A DNA stretch of 64,000 bases from Serratia sarumanii (GTDB lineage Bacteria > Pseudomonadota > Gammaproteobacteria > Enterobacterales > Enterobacteriaceae). Of this stretch, positions 8,896-24,775 are shown in pieces. How positions within the stretch are numbered: position 1 is the stretch's first letter; every line of letters starts with the position of its first letter. The stretch lies in NCBI RefSeq assembly GCF_029962605.1, contig NZ_CP124750.1:1612001-1676000 (forward strand), read 5' to 3'. The notes under the pieces are model-generated. The model did not search any database. It had not been told where the DNA came from and saw nothing but the letters and a program-made list of their open reading frames with translations. The position numbers and the translations under genes were made by a program.

Positions 8896-9870
8896 ATGGA
8901 ACGGATTGAGAACGATCTTCTTAAGTTGCAGTTTTTAAGAGAAGAACATCACCAGCGTTATCAGTACGTTGCCAGTTTTGCCAAGGGAGTTGTGGTTGAC
9001 TGTGCATGCGGTATCGGATATTCGGCACCTATCGTCTTGTCTAACCCTGCTGTAGTCAGTTACACAGGGTTGGATGTTGATCGAGAGGCAATCGCCTATG
9101 CACAAGAGCACAATACGACGGATTCTCGTTTTGAGTATGGTTCGATTTTAGCCTTGCCGTTCGATGATTGTAGCGTCGATACATTTATTTCCTTAGAAAC
9201 GTTGGAGCATCTTGAGCAACCTGAATTAGCGATTGCAGAAGTCAAACGCGTGCTGAAACCAAATGGGATATTTATTTGCTCTGTGCCAACTAAAGATTAC
9301 GAGAATTTTTGTGTCAGTTTGTATGGGCCTAACCCTTACCATATTCAAGCCTTCTCTTTAGAAGCTTTGAAAACATTGTTGCAAGCCCAATTTTCGCATG
9401 TTGATATTGCTGTTATCGCTCAAGAACTCGTCTCTATAGTGCATACATTTCAAGATCAAAAGATGCCGCCTGCGGTATTTAATGCAAAAAACAAGAACGT
9501 AATGAACGGTTCTTTCATTGCGATTTCATCTAATGTTGACGCTATTTATAATAAGAATACGCTATTTACAGGTATGAGTCGCATAGAATATGACCAAGAA
9601 TTGGTCTCTCCATTGCGACAAAGTTTGGAGTTTGCAGAACGCTTGGCTGAACAACGTTGGCAGTTGTTGCTTGAGGCTGAAAAAAGAATCAATGAAGTAA
9701 CATATTATAAAGAACAGGCAGAGCGCATCTCTGAAGAAAGAATGCAAGCATTCAGGGACACGGAAGAGATGGTCCGTTCCCGAGATCAAGCTTTGTCTGA
9801 GGCAGAGCGGATTATTCAGATGCTTAAGGAACAGCTGGAAAGCGTTTCAAAGCAAAATTCGAACCAATAA
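8896..9870 (+). CDS. SAM-dependent methyltransferase with C-terminal coiled coil, probable O-antigen chain-terminating enzyme
   Basis: The 324-residue protein has an N-terminal class I methyltransferase domain: motif I VVDCACGIGYS at 32-43, an acidic residue ending strand 2 (GLDVD), and the SLETLEHLEQPE segment. From about residue 240 to 318 it is strongly heptad-like and charged, with no prolines, a predicted coiled coil. In the ABC-dependent E. coli O9a system, WbdD combines a methyltransferase, a kinase and a coiled coil that caps the polymer and measures its length. This protein would be a kinase-less version of that design. It sits 3 bp after a wzt that has a glycan-binding domain. The cap and ruler role is inference; plain O-methylation of a sugar is the alternative. 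Confidence 0.75.
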   Translation: MERIENDLLKLQFLREEHHQRYQYVASFAKGVVVDCACGIGYSAPIVLSNPAVVSYTGLDVDREAIAYAQEHNTTDSRFEYGSILALPFDDCSVDTFISLETLEHLEQPELAIAEVKRVLKPNGIFICSVPTKDYENFCVSLYGPNPYHIQAFSLEALKTLLQAQFSHVDIAVIAQELVSIVHTFQDQKMPPAVFNAKNKNVMNGSFIAISSNVDAIYNKNTLFTGMSRIEYDQELVSPLRQSLEFAERLAEQRWQLLLEAEKRINEVTYYKEQAERISEERMQAFRDTEEMVRSRDQALSEAERIIQMLKEQLESVSKQNSNQ

Positions 9871-9894
9871 CTCTGTGAATGGATTATATCTACA

Positions 9895-11859
9895 ATGATT
9901 GTCACGATTGCCGATAATATCGAAACCATTCTGGTCGATTTTTTTGATACTGTAGTCGAGCGTAGTTGCCACCCTGAAGTCGTGAAACGTAAATGGGCTG
10001 CCGCTCTCGTGGATTCATATCGTATTTGTCTATCCGTAGAGGATCTATATGCTCTACGTTTAAGAATCGAAGCGGGATTGTGCGCCAGTAGTCAAATGCA
10101 AGGCGATGACGCTGAATTCCGTTATGATGATATGTCGCTTGCCTTGTATTATGAACTTCAACGTGCGCAGATTGCGGCTCGATTGCCAGAAAGTGACACC
10201 TTCCTTGCTTTTTGCCGCGATCTAGAGTTGGCTATTGAGCTATCTGTGCAAAAACCAATAGTAGCAACGTTGGACATGCTGAGAGCTGAAAAAGCGAAAG
10301 GTAGACGTATTTATTTGGTTTCTGATTTTTATTTAGATCAACAATCAATTGTTTATTTTGCCAAATGTCATGGGTTTGATGATATTTTTGATGGATTCTT
10401 CGTTTCCAGCGAAAATAAGCGAACGAAGAAAGAAGGGCGAGCTTATGATGTGGTTATTGCAAGATTAGGTTTGAATGTTAAAAAGACGATTATGTTGGGC
10501 GACAATGCACACAGTGATGTTGCTATGTCGACAGCCAGGGGGCTGTTTGCGCATCATTTGCCTGTGGATCAACACCGATATGATGAGAGCCTACTGGCGG
10601 ATCGTGAGCGCCTTGCGGTGGAGAACAAAGTTAATCGGGTGATCGCTGAAGATAATTTCAGCTTTAACTGGGTAAGTAGTGCAATTTATTTATTCACGCG
10701 TCGGCTCTATTGGTCTTTGGTGATAAACCAAGCTAAAAACGTTTATTTTTTTGCAAGGGAAGGCGAGTTTCTTCAAAAGGCGTTTGACAAATTTCAAGCT
10801 AGTTTGCCGAAAAATTTTTCGCGTATTACTAGTCATTATATGTATGTGTCGCGTCGAGCAACCTACTTGCCTTCATTGGGGCCTCTGAGTGGCAGCACAT
10901 TCAACAAGTTATTATATCAGTATGGTTCATGTAGCCTGACTGCCTTTTTGAAAAGCATTAATCTCGATGATTATGTATCTGAGCTTAAAGTGCGTTTTCC
11001 TCAGGTGGATTTTGAAGAGCAGCATTTGAATATTGCTGGATTGCCGGCGTTTTCTGCGTTAATAGATGATGAATTCTTTAAGGCTATCTATGAACGCGAG
11101 CGCAAAGAACAGAATATCTATCTCAATGACTACTGTGACTCGTTGATGGCAGAAAAACATGATGAATGGGTTCATGTTGTTGATGTCGGCTGGAAGGGTA
11201 GTATTCAAGATAATTTGGTAAAAGCGACCCAGCGCAATATGTCTGGTTACTATTTCGGTATATTGGATGGGGCTGAAACCCATAAGAACAATATTAAAGA
11301 GGGGCTGCTGTTTGATCATCAGTGGGGGCAGCGCCTTGGTGATGATATGTTTAACGAGTTCCGTGCCGGTTTTGAAGTTTTTATGGGGGCCTCGCATGGC
11401 AGCCTAAAGAGATATGGTGTTGACATCGATAATTTTGTTTTCGACCATAACGACTCAGAGCTCGCTTTCTTCTATGAGCAAATAGCGCCATTCCAAGAGC
11501 GTGCATTGCATCAATTCAATGGTTTTTCAAAAATAGAGCGTGTTTATTCGCTATCTGATCATGAGATCAGCAAAGCGGTTAAAAAGTTTTACTTTCGTGG
11601 CGTGATGTTGCCGAGTCGGGTTGAACGTGAAAAATTTTCGTTGATCAAACACTATGAGAATTTTGGCGTATTCAACTTTAGCTCCTTTGGGCAGAGTAAA
11701 CGTTCCCCCCTGTCTTATTTTAAGCGCTTGGTGAGAAATCCTCGACACACCATTGGTTCTGCTTGGTGGAAACCTCTGGATTTCCATGCAAATGGCGTAT
11801 GGTATTTGAAATATCCTTATTTTTTGGTGAAAAAAATAAAGTTTAAAGGGGCTAAATAA
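9895..11859 (+). CDS. HAD-superfamily domain protein of polysaccharide clusters (COG5610-like), function unknown
   Basis: The 654-residue protein begins with a HAD hydrolase domain. Motif I is DFFDT with Asp15 as presumed nucleophile, motif II Ser143 is in LVSDFY, Lys178/179 follow, and motif IV LGDNAHSD is at 201-208. The second acidic residue of the usual DxD is missing (DFF), as in dehalogenase-type members. Residues from about 235 to 654 form a second domain that I cannot name. Similar two-part proteins are common beside glycosyltransferases in polysaccharide clusters. It overlaps the next glycosyltransferase by one base. A sugar-phosphate phosphatase or a combined HAD/transferase are possible roles; neither is shown. 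Confidence 0.7.
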   Translation: MIVTIADNIETILVDFFDTVVERSCHPEVVKRKWAAALVDSYRICLSVEDLYALRLRIEAGLCASSQMQGDDAEFRYDDMSLALYYELQRAQIAARLPESDTFLAFCRDLELAIELSVQKPIVATLDMLRAEKAKGRRIYLVSDFYLDQQSIVYFAKCHGFDDIFDGFFVSSENKRTKKEGRAYDVVIARLGLNVKKTIMLGDNAHSDVAMSTARGLFAHHLPVDQHRYDESLLADRERLAVENKVNRVIAEDNFSFNWVSSAIYLFTRRLYWSLVINQAKNVYFFAREGEFLQKAFDKFQASLPKNFSRITSHYMYVSRRATYLPSLGPLSGSTFNKLLYQYGSCSLTAFLKSINLDDYVSELKVRFPQVDFEEQHLNIAGLPAFSALIDDEFFKAIYERERKEQNIYLNDYCDSLMAEKHDEWVHVVDVGWKGSIQDNLVKATQRNMSGYYFGILDGAETHKNNIKEGLLFDHQWGQRLGDDMFNEFRAGFEVFMGASHGSLKRYGVDIDNFVFDHNDSELAFFYEQIAPFQERALHQFNGFSKIERVYSLSDHEISKAVKKFYFRGVMLPSRVEREKFSLIKHYENFGVFNFSSFGQSKRSPLSYFKRLVRNPRHTIGSAWWKPLDFHANGVWYLKYPYFLVKKIKFKGAK

Positions 11860-13103
11860 TGAGTAAAATTGCTTTTTTACTATGGAGTCCGGATATCAGT
11901 GGCGGCACTAATGTCATTTTTGAACATGCTACGCGTATGCGAAAGAATGGTGACGATATCACGATTATCACTGAGGATAAACCAAACAATAAGCGGTTAG
12001 AGTGGTTTCCAGGTGCAGAAAAACTGACTTGGATGGATTATGCTGAAGCTGCTGAAAAAAAGTTTGATCTGGTTATTGCGACTTGGTGGCGTACTGTATT
12101 TTATCTCAACAAAATCAATGCCAAGAAATATGCATTTTTTGTTCAATCCATCGAGTCGCGTTTCTATCCGGAAGATGAAGTGACTTTACGCACGCTTGTC
12201 GATCTGACTTATAGCTTGCATGTTAATTTTATCACTGAAGCGACATGGATTAAAGAATACCTTAAAGAACATTTTGACCAAGATGCGTTATTGGTCAGAA
12301 ATGGAATTAGCAAGGCTTATTTTAATGATGAGATTAAACCAAAGGTGCCTCGAGCGTCTGAAAAGCTACGTGTATTAGTGGAAGGTCCGTTAAACGTCAG
12401 CTTTAAAAATACGGAACTTGCAGTTGAGTTGTGCCGGCAGTCTCGTGCTGATGAAGTCTGGTTTGTCACATCGACTGAAATTGGTGCTTACCCGAACGTT
12501 GATCGTCTGTTTAGCCGTGTGCCAATTTCTGAGATCGGTAGTATTTACGCCTCTTGCGATGTTTTGGTTAAACTTTCCACCGTTGAAGGAATGTTTGGCC
12601 CCCCGTTGGAGATTTATCATACTGGTGGCACCTCCATCAGTTATGATGTGACTGGTTACGACGAATATATTGAGCATAATGTCAATGGACTGGTGTCTTT
12701 CAGCCGCCAAAACCAGGAAATCATCGAGTTTATAAACCGCCTTAAGGATAACCCTGATGAGCTGGCTCAATTGAAAGCAAATGCTTTGGCTACCGCTGAA
12801 AAGTGGCCGGATTGGGAAAGCAGTTCCAAAGAGTTTTCAGCAGCGTGCGAGCAGCTTATTGCATCGGGAGTTATTACCTCGGTTACCTTACTTAAGGCGC
12901 AGACAGAGCGCTTTTGGCTCTTCTATGAGGAGTCATTGCGCCAGGCGCAGCAGGGGGGACAGGCGGGCATTCCCTCTCTAAATCGGTATGCACATTTTCG
13001 TCAGCGTGTTATCAATAAATTGCATCGCGACTACCCTACGATTTTTTCCTTGCTTCGGAAACTCAAATGGACGGTAAAATCTTATCTGCCGGGAGCTCGA
13101 TGA
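11859..13103 (+). CDS. GT4-type (GT-B fold) glycosyltransferase
   Basis: The 414-residue enzyme starts with the typical GT-B N-terminus (MSKIAFLLWSPDISGGTNVI, a glycine-rich acceptor loop). Its C-terminal nucleotide-sugar domain carries the E-x7-E motif as EGMFGPPLE, about residues 243-251. The last 90 residues are a helical extension. Donor and acceptor cannot be read from sequence. Its start codon overlaps the stop of the preceding gene (TAATG) and its stop is immediately followed by the next start, so it belongs to one translationally coupled set of O-antigen assembly genes. Confidence 0.85.
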   Translation: MSKIAFLLWSPDISGGTNVIFEHATRMRKNGDDITIITEDKPNNKRLEWFPGAEKLTWMDYAEAAEKKFDLVIATWWRTVFYLNKINAKKYAFFVQSIESRFYPEDEVTLRTLVDLTYSLHVNFITEATWIKEYLKEHFDQDALLVRNGISKAYFNDEIKPKVPRASEKLRVLVEGPLNVSFKNTELAVELCRQSRADEVWFVTSTEIGAYPNVDRLFSRVPISEIGSIYASCDVLVKLSTVEGMFGPPLEIYHTGGTSISYDVTGYDEYIEHNVNGLVSFSRQNQEIIEFINRLKDNPDELAQLKANALATAEKWPDWESSSKEFSAACEQLIASGVITSVTLLKAQTERFWLFYEESLRQAQQGGQAGIPSLNRYAHFRQRVINKLHRDYPTIFSLLRKLKWTVKSYLPGAR

Positions 13104-14018
13104 GTGTTTGATTACGAAGTTGTGGTGTGTACTTACAACGGTGAACGCTACATTGTCGAGCAGCTTGCCTCAATTGTCGGCCAGACAATCTCTCCGCGGA
13201 GGATCATTGTCAGTGACGATGGTTCTACGGATAATACGCTGAAATTGATTGCTAATTTCGCTGCAACGACGTCAGTTCCGTTCGATGTGCAGCAGCGTGT
13301 TGCGGGCCCAAAAGGGCCCGCGCATAATTTCCTGCATGCGCTTTCTTTGACGACGGCAACGAACGTCTTTTTGAGCGATCAGGATGACGTTTGGGTAACT
13401 GATAAAATTGAATATTATCAGCGAGCGGTCAGCCAAATCGGCGATGAGTCCGTGCCGTTATTAATCTTTTCAGATGCTGAATTAGTTGACAGCGAACTTC
13501 GCTTCTTGAGCGCTTCTTTTTTACAGAATGAGCGACTTAATCCTGATCACCAGTTGGTGTTTCCTCGCTTGCTTTTCCAAAACTGTATCCAGGGTGCAAC
13601 TGTGATGGTGAATCGATCACTGCTTAAGCATCTTCGCCCTAGCCAGCATATGTTGATGCATGATTGGTGGCTGGGTTTGCTGGCTACCACTTTTGGAAGG
13701 TTGGTGTTCCTTCCTGAACGATTGATAAAGTATCGGCAACATGCGAATAACGTGGTTGGCAGCAGTGGCTATGGATTGAAACGTATTCTGGCAAAATTTA
13801 TGCGGCTGCCCTCAGTTGCACATCAGAATCGGTTAGTGATTGAGCAGGCGATAAGTTTCTATGAGATATACGGTGGGGAACTCAAAAAAGAGGATAAGAA
13901 ATTTTTGGAGAGGATGTTAAGATCCCGACGTTTTGTGCTTTGGCAGCTTTTCTTGCTAAAATGTGGGGTTGCAAGAACAACCATTACGAGAACTATTTCC
14001 TTGTATTTCTTATATTAG
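13104..14018 (+). CDS. GT2-family glycosyltransferase
   Basis: The 304-residue GT-A enzyme shows VVVCTYNGERYIVEQLASI at its N-terminus, the nucleotide-binding VSDDGSTDNT at about residues 35-44 and a FLSDQDDVW metal-binding motif near 90-98. DQDD-type GT2 enzymes are often rhamnosyltransferases, which would agree with rmlCD in the operon, but substrate is not proven. The start is GTG, directly after the TGA of the preceding gene; the overlapping ATG is in another frame and meets a stop after three codons. GGGAG lies just upstream. Confidence 0.85.
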   Translation: MFDYEVVVCTYNGERYIVEQLASIVGQTISPRRIIVSDDGSTDNTLKLIANFAATTSVPFDVQQRVAGPKGPAHNFLHALSLTTATNVFLSDQDDVWVTDKIEYYQRAVSQIGDESVPLLIFSDAELVDSELRFLSASFLQNERLNPDHQLVFPRLLFQNCIQGATVMVNRSLLKHLRPSQHMLMHDWWLGLLATTFGRLVFLPERLIKYRQHANNVVGSSGYGLKRILAKFMRLPSVAHQNRLVIEQAISFYEIYGGELKKEDKKFLERMLRSRRFVLWQLFLLKCGVARTTITRTISLYFLY

Positions 14019-14025
14019 AGTTTTT

Positions 14026-14808
14026 ATGCCTGAATCTTTAGTTGAGCCATGTCGGTGCTTCATTTCAGTTATATCTCACGGTCATGGCAACATGATCATT
14101 GATGAGGGATGTCTAAAACTGCTGGCCTCAAACAACTACATTGTCGTTTTGAAAGATAACAAGCCACAGCGTGAACTTCAGGAATATTGTCAGGAGTCTG
14201 GCATTCATTATCTTGTTGATCAGCCTATGGGGTTTGGCGCAAACAATAACTATATTTTCACTTGGTGCCAGCAAGAGTTAGGAATGCGTGATGGGGATCG
14301 CTTTTTGGTGCTTAACCCTGATGTTTTTATCGAACCATCTGTGCTGGCAGCACTGCTGTTGCACGCGGAACAAAACACATACTCGCTAGTTGCGATCAAT
14401 CTCTTCAACGATAAAAATTTTACTATTTATGACAAAGGGATAAGGCATTTCCCAACCATTAGCAGCTTTGCGGTTTCATTCTTGCTGCAGAAAAATAAGT
14501 CTATCTACGATAAAGACAAAATTACTCAGGATACGGAAGTTGAATGGGCAGCAGGCTCGTTTTTACTGTTTACTGCCAAATGCTATCGAGAGCTGGGCGG
14601 ATTTGATACGCGCTACTACATGTACTGTGAAGATCTTGACATTTGCTGGCGAGCGAGGCGGGAGTTAGGGATAAACGTTGTTTATTTGCCTCAATTTAAA
14701 GCATTGCATCTTGCTCAAATGCGTAGTCGCTCACTTTTTTCTAAACATTTTATCTGGCACGTTACCAGCGCTTTGCGTTTTTGCTTGAAACAAGCGTTGA
14801 ATAGATAA
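14026..14808 (+). CDS. wbbL: WbbL-like rhamnosyltransferase (GT2)
   Basis: The 260-residue protein resembles E. coli WbbL, which adds L-rhamnose to GlcNAc-PP-undecaprenol as the first O-antigen-specific step. Shared segments are SVISHGHGN at the N-terminus, GFGANNNYIF, FLVLNPDVFIEP near 93-104, EWAAGSFLL and GGFDTRYYMYCEDLDICWR. A wbbL has also been described in S. marcescens. The ATG at 14026 fits this N-terminus; an upstream in-frame start at 13963 would lie inside the previous gene. Its substrate would come from rmlCD. It is the last gene of the AT-rich block before gnd. Confidence 0.85.
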   Translation: MPESLVEPCRCFISVISHGHGNMIIDEGCLKLLASNNYIVVLKDNKPQRELQEYCQESGIHYLVDQPMGFGANNNYIFTWCQQELGMRDGDRFLVLNPDVFIEPSVLAALLLHAEQNTYSLVAINLFNDKNFTIYDKGIRHFPTISSFAVSFLLQKNKSIYDKDKITQDTEVEWAAGSFLLFTAKCYRELGGFDTRYYMYCEDLDICWRARRELGINVVYLPQFKALHLAQMRSRSLFSKHFIWHVTSALRFCLKQALNR

Positions 14809-14904
14809 AATTGTCTTATCAACCCTCAGAGAGTGTCGACCTATCGCACCAATCACTACCCACCCGGCTCAATCCTGAGTTAACATGTGTGCCACATCAC
14901 AAAA

Positions 14905-14929
14905 CCTGCTGGCCGACGTTGCCGGCAGG
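14905..14929 (+). other. Stem-loop in the gnd leader
   Basis: CCTGCTGGC and GCCGGCAGG pair (one U-G wobble) around a 7-base loop, 25 bases before the gnd ATG. No T run follows, so it is more likely a leader structure than a terminator. Confidence 0.4.
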
Positions 14930-14954
14930 GTCATCCTCAGACAGGAGTTCCTAA

Positions 14955-16361
<1,407 letters not shown>

Positions 16362-16380
16362 GCCCGCCCCGTTGAGCGAT

Positions 16381-16418
16381 AAAAAAAGCCGCCGAGGTTA
16401 ACGCCCGGCGGCTTTTTT
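16381..16418. terminator. Bidirectional terminator between gnd and his operon
   Basis: GCCGCCG (16388-16394) pairs with CGGCGGC (16406-16412), flanked by an A run on one side and a T run on the other, so it can end both gnd (plus) and hisI (minus). Confidence 0.9.
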
Positions 16419-16436
16419 ATTGGGCGCGAGTTAGCG

Positions 16437-17050
16437 TCACGCTTTTTTCTGATGCCGTTCGCGCAGCCGGCCGATCACCGCGCTCAGGTCCAGATCCTGG
16501 TCCTGCAGCAGCACCAGCAGGTGATAGATCAGATCCGAGGCCTCGTTGGTCAGCTCTTCGCGATCGTTGACCGTGGCGGCCAGCGCGGTTTCCACGCCTT
16601 CCTCCCCGACCTTCTGCGCAATGCGCTTGGTGCCGCTGGCATACAGGCTGGCGGTGTACGAGCTGTTCGGGCTGGCGTGCTTGCGCTCCGCCAACAGCTG
16701 CTCCAGCTGATAGAGGAACGTCCAGTCGCTGGCGGCCGGGTGGAAGCAGCTGCTGTTGCCGAGGTGGCAGGTCGGGCCGATCGGGTTGGCCAATACCAGC
16801 AGCGTGTCGTTATCGCAGTCCGGCGTGATGCTGACCACCTTGAGGAAGTGGCCGGAGCTTTCACCCTTAGTCCACAGGCGCTGCTTGGTGCGCGAGAAGA
16901 AGGTGACGTTGCCGCTCTGCTCGGTGGCCGCCAGCGCTTCCGGCGTCATGTAACCCAGCATCAGCACTTCGCCGGAAACGGCGTGCTGCACGATGGCCGG
17001 CATCAGGCCGTCGGTTTTTTCCCAGTCCAGCTGGTTGTTCTGTTGTTCTG

Positions 17051-17057
<7 letters not shown>
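16437..17057 (-). CDS. hisI: Bifunctional phosphoribosyl-AMP cyclohydrolase / phosphoribosyl-ATP pyrophosphatase HisI(E)
   Basis: The 206-residue fusion carries out steps 2 and 3 of histidine biosynthesis. The N-terminal cyclohydrolase domain has the metal-binding [13 protein letters not shown] region and the C-terminal HisE domain shows [11 protein letters not shown]. The start is GTG at 17057, overlapping the hisF stop by 7 bp, and gives the same N-terminus (MLTEQQ...[11 protein letters not shown]) as the E. coli enzyme. It is the promoter-distal gene of the his operon. Confidence 0.97.
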
Positions 17058-22598
<5,541 letters not shown>

Positions 22599-22602
22599 GG
22601 CG

Positions 22603-23502
22603 TTACTCCATCATCTTTTCAATCGGCAGCACCAGAATCGAGCTGGCGCCGAGCGCTTTCAGTTTTTCCATGGTTTCCCAGAACAGGGTTTCGCTGCTGA
22701 CCATGTGCATCGCCACGCGGTTCTGCGCGCCGGCCAGCGGCAGAATGGTCGGGCGTTCGGCGCCCGGCAGCAGCGCGACGATCTCGTCCAGCTTCTCGCT
22801 CGGCGCGTGCAGCATGATGTATTTGGATTCACGCGCCTGGATCACGCCCTGAATGCGGGTCATCAGGCGGTCGATCAGCTGTTGTTTGGCTTCCGGCATT
22901 TCGCCGTCGCGCTGGATCAGGCAGGCTTTGGAGCGGTAGATCACCTCCACCTCGCGCAGGCCGTTGGCCTCCAGCGTGGCGCCGGTAGAGACCAGATCGC
23001 AGATGGCGTCGGCCAGGCCGGCGCGCGGCGCCACTTCCACCGAACCGTTCAGCAGGCAAGATTTAAAGCGCACGCCCTGCTTGTCGAGGTATTGCTTCAG
23101 CAGGTGCGGGTAAGACGTGGCGATGCGGGCGTCCTGCAGGCTTTGCGGGCCGGCGTATTCGGCGTCGAGCGGGGTGGCCAGCGACAGGCGGCAGCCGCCG
23201 AAATCGAGGCGGCGCAGGGTGAAGTAACGCGGGTCTTCGCCCTGAGCGCGGCGGCTGAGCAGCTCTTCTTCCAGCACGTTTTCGCCGATGATGCCCAGAT
23301 CGACCACGCCGTCCATCACCAGGCCCGGAATGTCGTCATCGCGCACGCGCAGGATATCGATCGGCATGTTTTCCGCGAAGGCGATCAGGCGCTGCTGCTG
23401 CAGGTTGATCTTGATGCCGCAGCGCGCCAGCAGTTCCTGGGATTCCTCGCTCAGGCGGCCCGACTTCTGCATTGCGATCCGTAAACGTGTCTTGTCCAGC
23501 AT
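22603..23502 (-). CDS. hisG: ATP phosphoribosyltransferase HisG (long form)
   Basis: The 299-residue enzyme performs the first committed and histidine-inhibited step, joining ATP and PRPP. The length indicates the long hexameric form with a C-terminal ACT-like regulatory domain; no hisZ is needed. The PRPP-binding loop is visible as [14 protein letters not shown]. It is the first structural gene of the operon, 171 bases after the leader-peptide stop, behind an attenuator. Confidence 0.98.
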   Translation of the reverse strand: MLDKTRLRIAMQKSGRLSEESQELLARCGIKINLQQQRLIAFAENMPIDILRVRDDDIPGLVMDGVVDLGIIGENVLEEELLSRRAQGEDPRYFTLRRLDFGGCRLSLATPLDAEYAGPQSLQDARIATSYPHLLKQYLDKQGVRFKSCLLNGSVEVAPRAGLADAICDLVSTGATLEANGLREVEVIYRSKACLIQRDGEMPEAKQQLIDRLMTRIQGVIQARESKYIMLHAPSEKLDEIVALLPGAERPTILPLAGAQNRVAMHMVSSETLFWETMEKLKALGASSILVLPIEKMME

Positions 23503-23571
23503 GGTAACCTCTGTTTAATCTGTAATTTTATGAATTTGTTGTAAAAATATTCTTTCTGTCTGTCCGAAGCC

Positions 23572-23604
23572 AAAAAAAAACCCTCGGAAGAAATCTTCCG
23601 AGGG
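23572..23604 (-). terminator. his attenuator terminator
   Basis: On the minus strand CCCTCGGAAG pairs with CTTCCGAGGG (arms within 23581-23604) and is followed by a U run (A run at 23572-23580 on the plus strand). A competing upstream hairpin (CTGGAAGA / TCTTCCAG, 23629-23655) shares the GGAAGA/TCTTCC sequence, allowing the alternative pairings of classical his attenuation. Confidence 0.93.
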
Positions 23605-23673
23605 CTCTCTCTTGCGTTCTGCGCGCCACTGGAAGATTAACAAACCGTCTTCCAGCACACATCGCCTGAAAGA

Positions 23674-23721
23674 CTAGTCAGGGTGATGGTGATGATGGTG
23701 GTTGAACTGAACGCGTGTCAT
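23674..23721 (-). CDS. hisL: his operon leader peptide HisL
   Basis: This 15-residue peptide, MTRVQFNHHHHHHPD, has six consecutive histidine codons and is too short for ordinary gene finding. It is nearly identical to the E. coli leader, which has seven. Ribosome stalling at the His run when charged tRNA-His is scarce would favour the anti-terminator and allow hisG transcription. Confidence 0.97.
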   Translation of the reverse strand: MTRVQFNHHHHHHPD

Positions 23722-23766
23722 GGTGTTTTTCTCTAATCAAAAGCCGGTAAAAACCGTATGCCGATT

Positions 23767-23796
23767 AAGCTAAACTATCCGCTGTCCACCGCGCAA
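23767..23796 (-). promoter_or_regulatory. Probable his operon promoter
   Basis: Reading on the minus strand, TTGCGC (23791-23796) and TAGCTT (23767-23772) are separated by 18 bases, about 45 bases before the hisL start. The TTTAGCTTAA context resembles the E. coli his -10 region TTTAGGTTAA. Confidence 0.6.
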
Positions 23797-23950
23797 CCCT
23801 TTTTTAACGTCATAAATTTAATTTATTGAAACAGGTTAGGTTATTAGCCACACACGGCTTTACCTAACCTTAAGCCGGGCAGATTGTATCGCCGTGCACA
23901 GTGGCGTAGCCTTAGGGGTAGGGCGCTGCGATCTTCAGGAGAGGAAGAGG

Positions 23951-24775
23951 ATGAAAAAGGTAGCCATTATTGGTTTGGGTTGGCTGGGCATGCCGTTGGC
24001 GCTGTCGCTGATGGGCCGCGGGTATGACGTGGTCGGCAGCAAAACCACGCCGGACGGCGTCGAGGCCGCGCGCATGAGCGGCATCGAATGCTATCAACTG
24101 GAGCTGACGCCGGAGCTGGTGTGCGATCCGGACGATCTGGAATCGCTGCTGCGCGTGGATGCGCTGGTGGTGACGCTGCCCGCGCGCCGCACCGTCGAAG
24201 GCAGCGAGAACTATTTCAATGCGGTGCGCATGCTGGTGGACAGCGCGATGGCCTTCGGCGTGCCGCGCGTGATCTTCACCAGTTCCACCTCGGTGTACGG
24301 CGAAACCGCCGGCACGCTGCGCGAAGAGTCGCCGCTGCGGCCGGTCTCGCCGTCGGGCCGGGTGCTGGCCGAGCTGGAGCGCTGGCTGCATGAATTGCCG
24401 AATACCTCAGTGGACATTCTGCGGCTGGCGGGGCTGGTGGGCGCCGATCGCCACCCCGGCCGCTTCCTGGCGGGCAAACTCGACGTGAAGGGCGGTTCGC
24501 AGGGGGTGAATCTGGTGCATCAGGACGACGTCATCGCCGCCATCCAACTGCTGCTGAAGCTGCCGAAGGGCGGCCACGTATACAACCTGTGCGCGCCGCG
24601 TCATCCGGCCAAACGCGAATTTTATCCGGCGCTGGCCGAACAGCTGCACCTGGAGCCGCCGCAGTTTGCCGACGAAGCGGAGCAGGATGAGCGGCTGGTG
24701 GACGGCAACCGCATCTGCAACGAGCTGGGTTTTGAGTACCAGTATCCCGATCCGGCGCGCATGCCGGTCAGCTAA
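23951..24775 (+). CDS. yeeZ: NAD(P)-dependent epimerase/dehydratase-like protein YeeZ
   Basis: The 274-residue SDR-like protein has an N-terminal Rossmann motif (IGLGWLGMPLA) and a FTSSTSVYGETAG segment resembling the extended-SDR active site. The YxxxK lysine is not obvious, so catalysis is doubtful. E. coli yeeZ also lies divergently upstream of the his leader, so synteny supports the name. The ATG at 23951 follows GAGGAAGAGG; an earlier in-frame ATG at 23894 would add residues not seen in the family. Physiological role unknown. Confidence 0.85.
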   Translation: MKKVAIIGLGWLGMPLALSLMGRGYDVVGSKTTPDGVEAARMSGIECYQLELTPELVCDPDDLESLLRVDALVVTLPARRTVEGSENYFNAVRMLVDSAMAFGVPRVIFTSSTSVYGETAGTLREESPLRPVSPSGRVLAELERWLHELPNTSVDILRLAGLVGADRHPGRFLAGKLDVKGGSQGVNLVHQDDVIAAIQLLLKLPKGGHVYNLCAPRHPAKREFYPALAEQLHLEPPQFADEAEQDERLVDGNRICNELGFEYQYPDPARMPVS

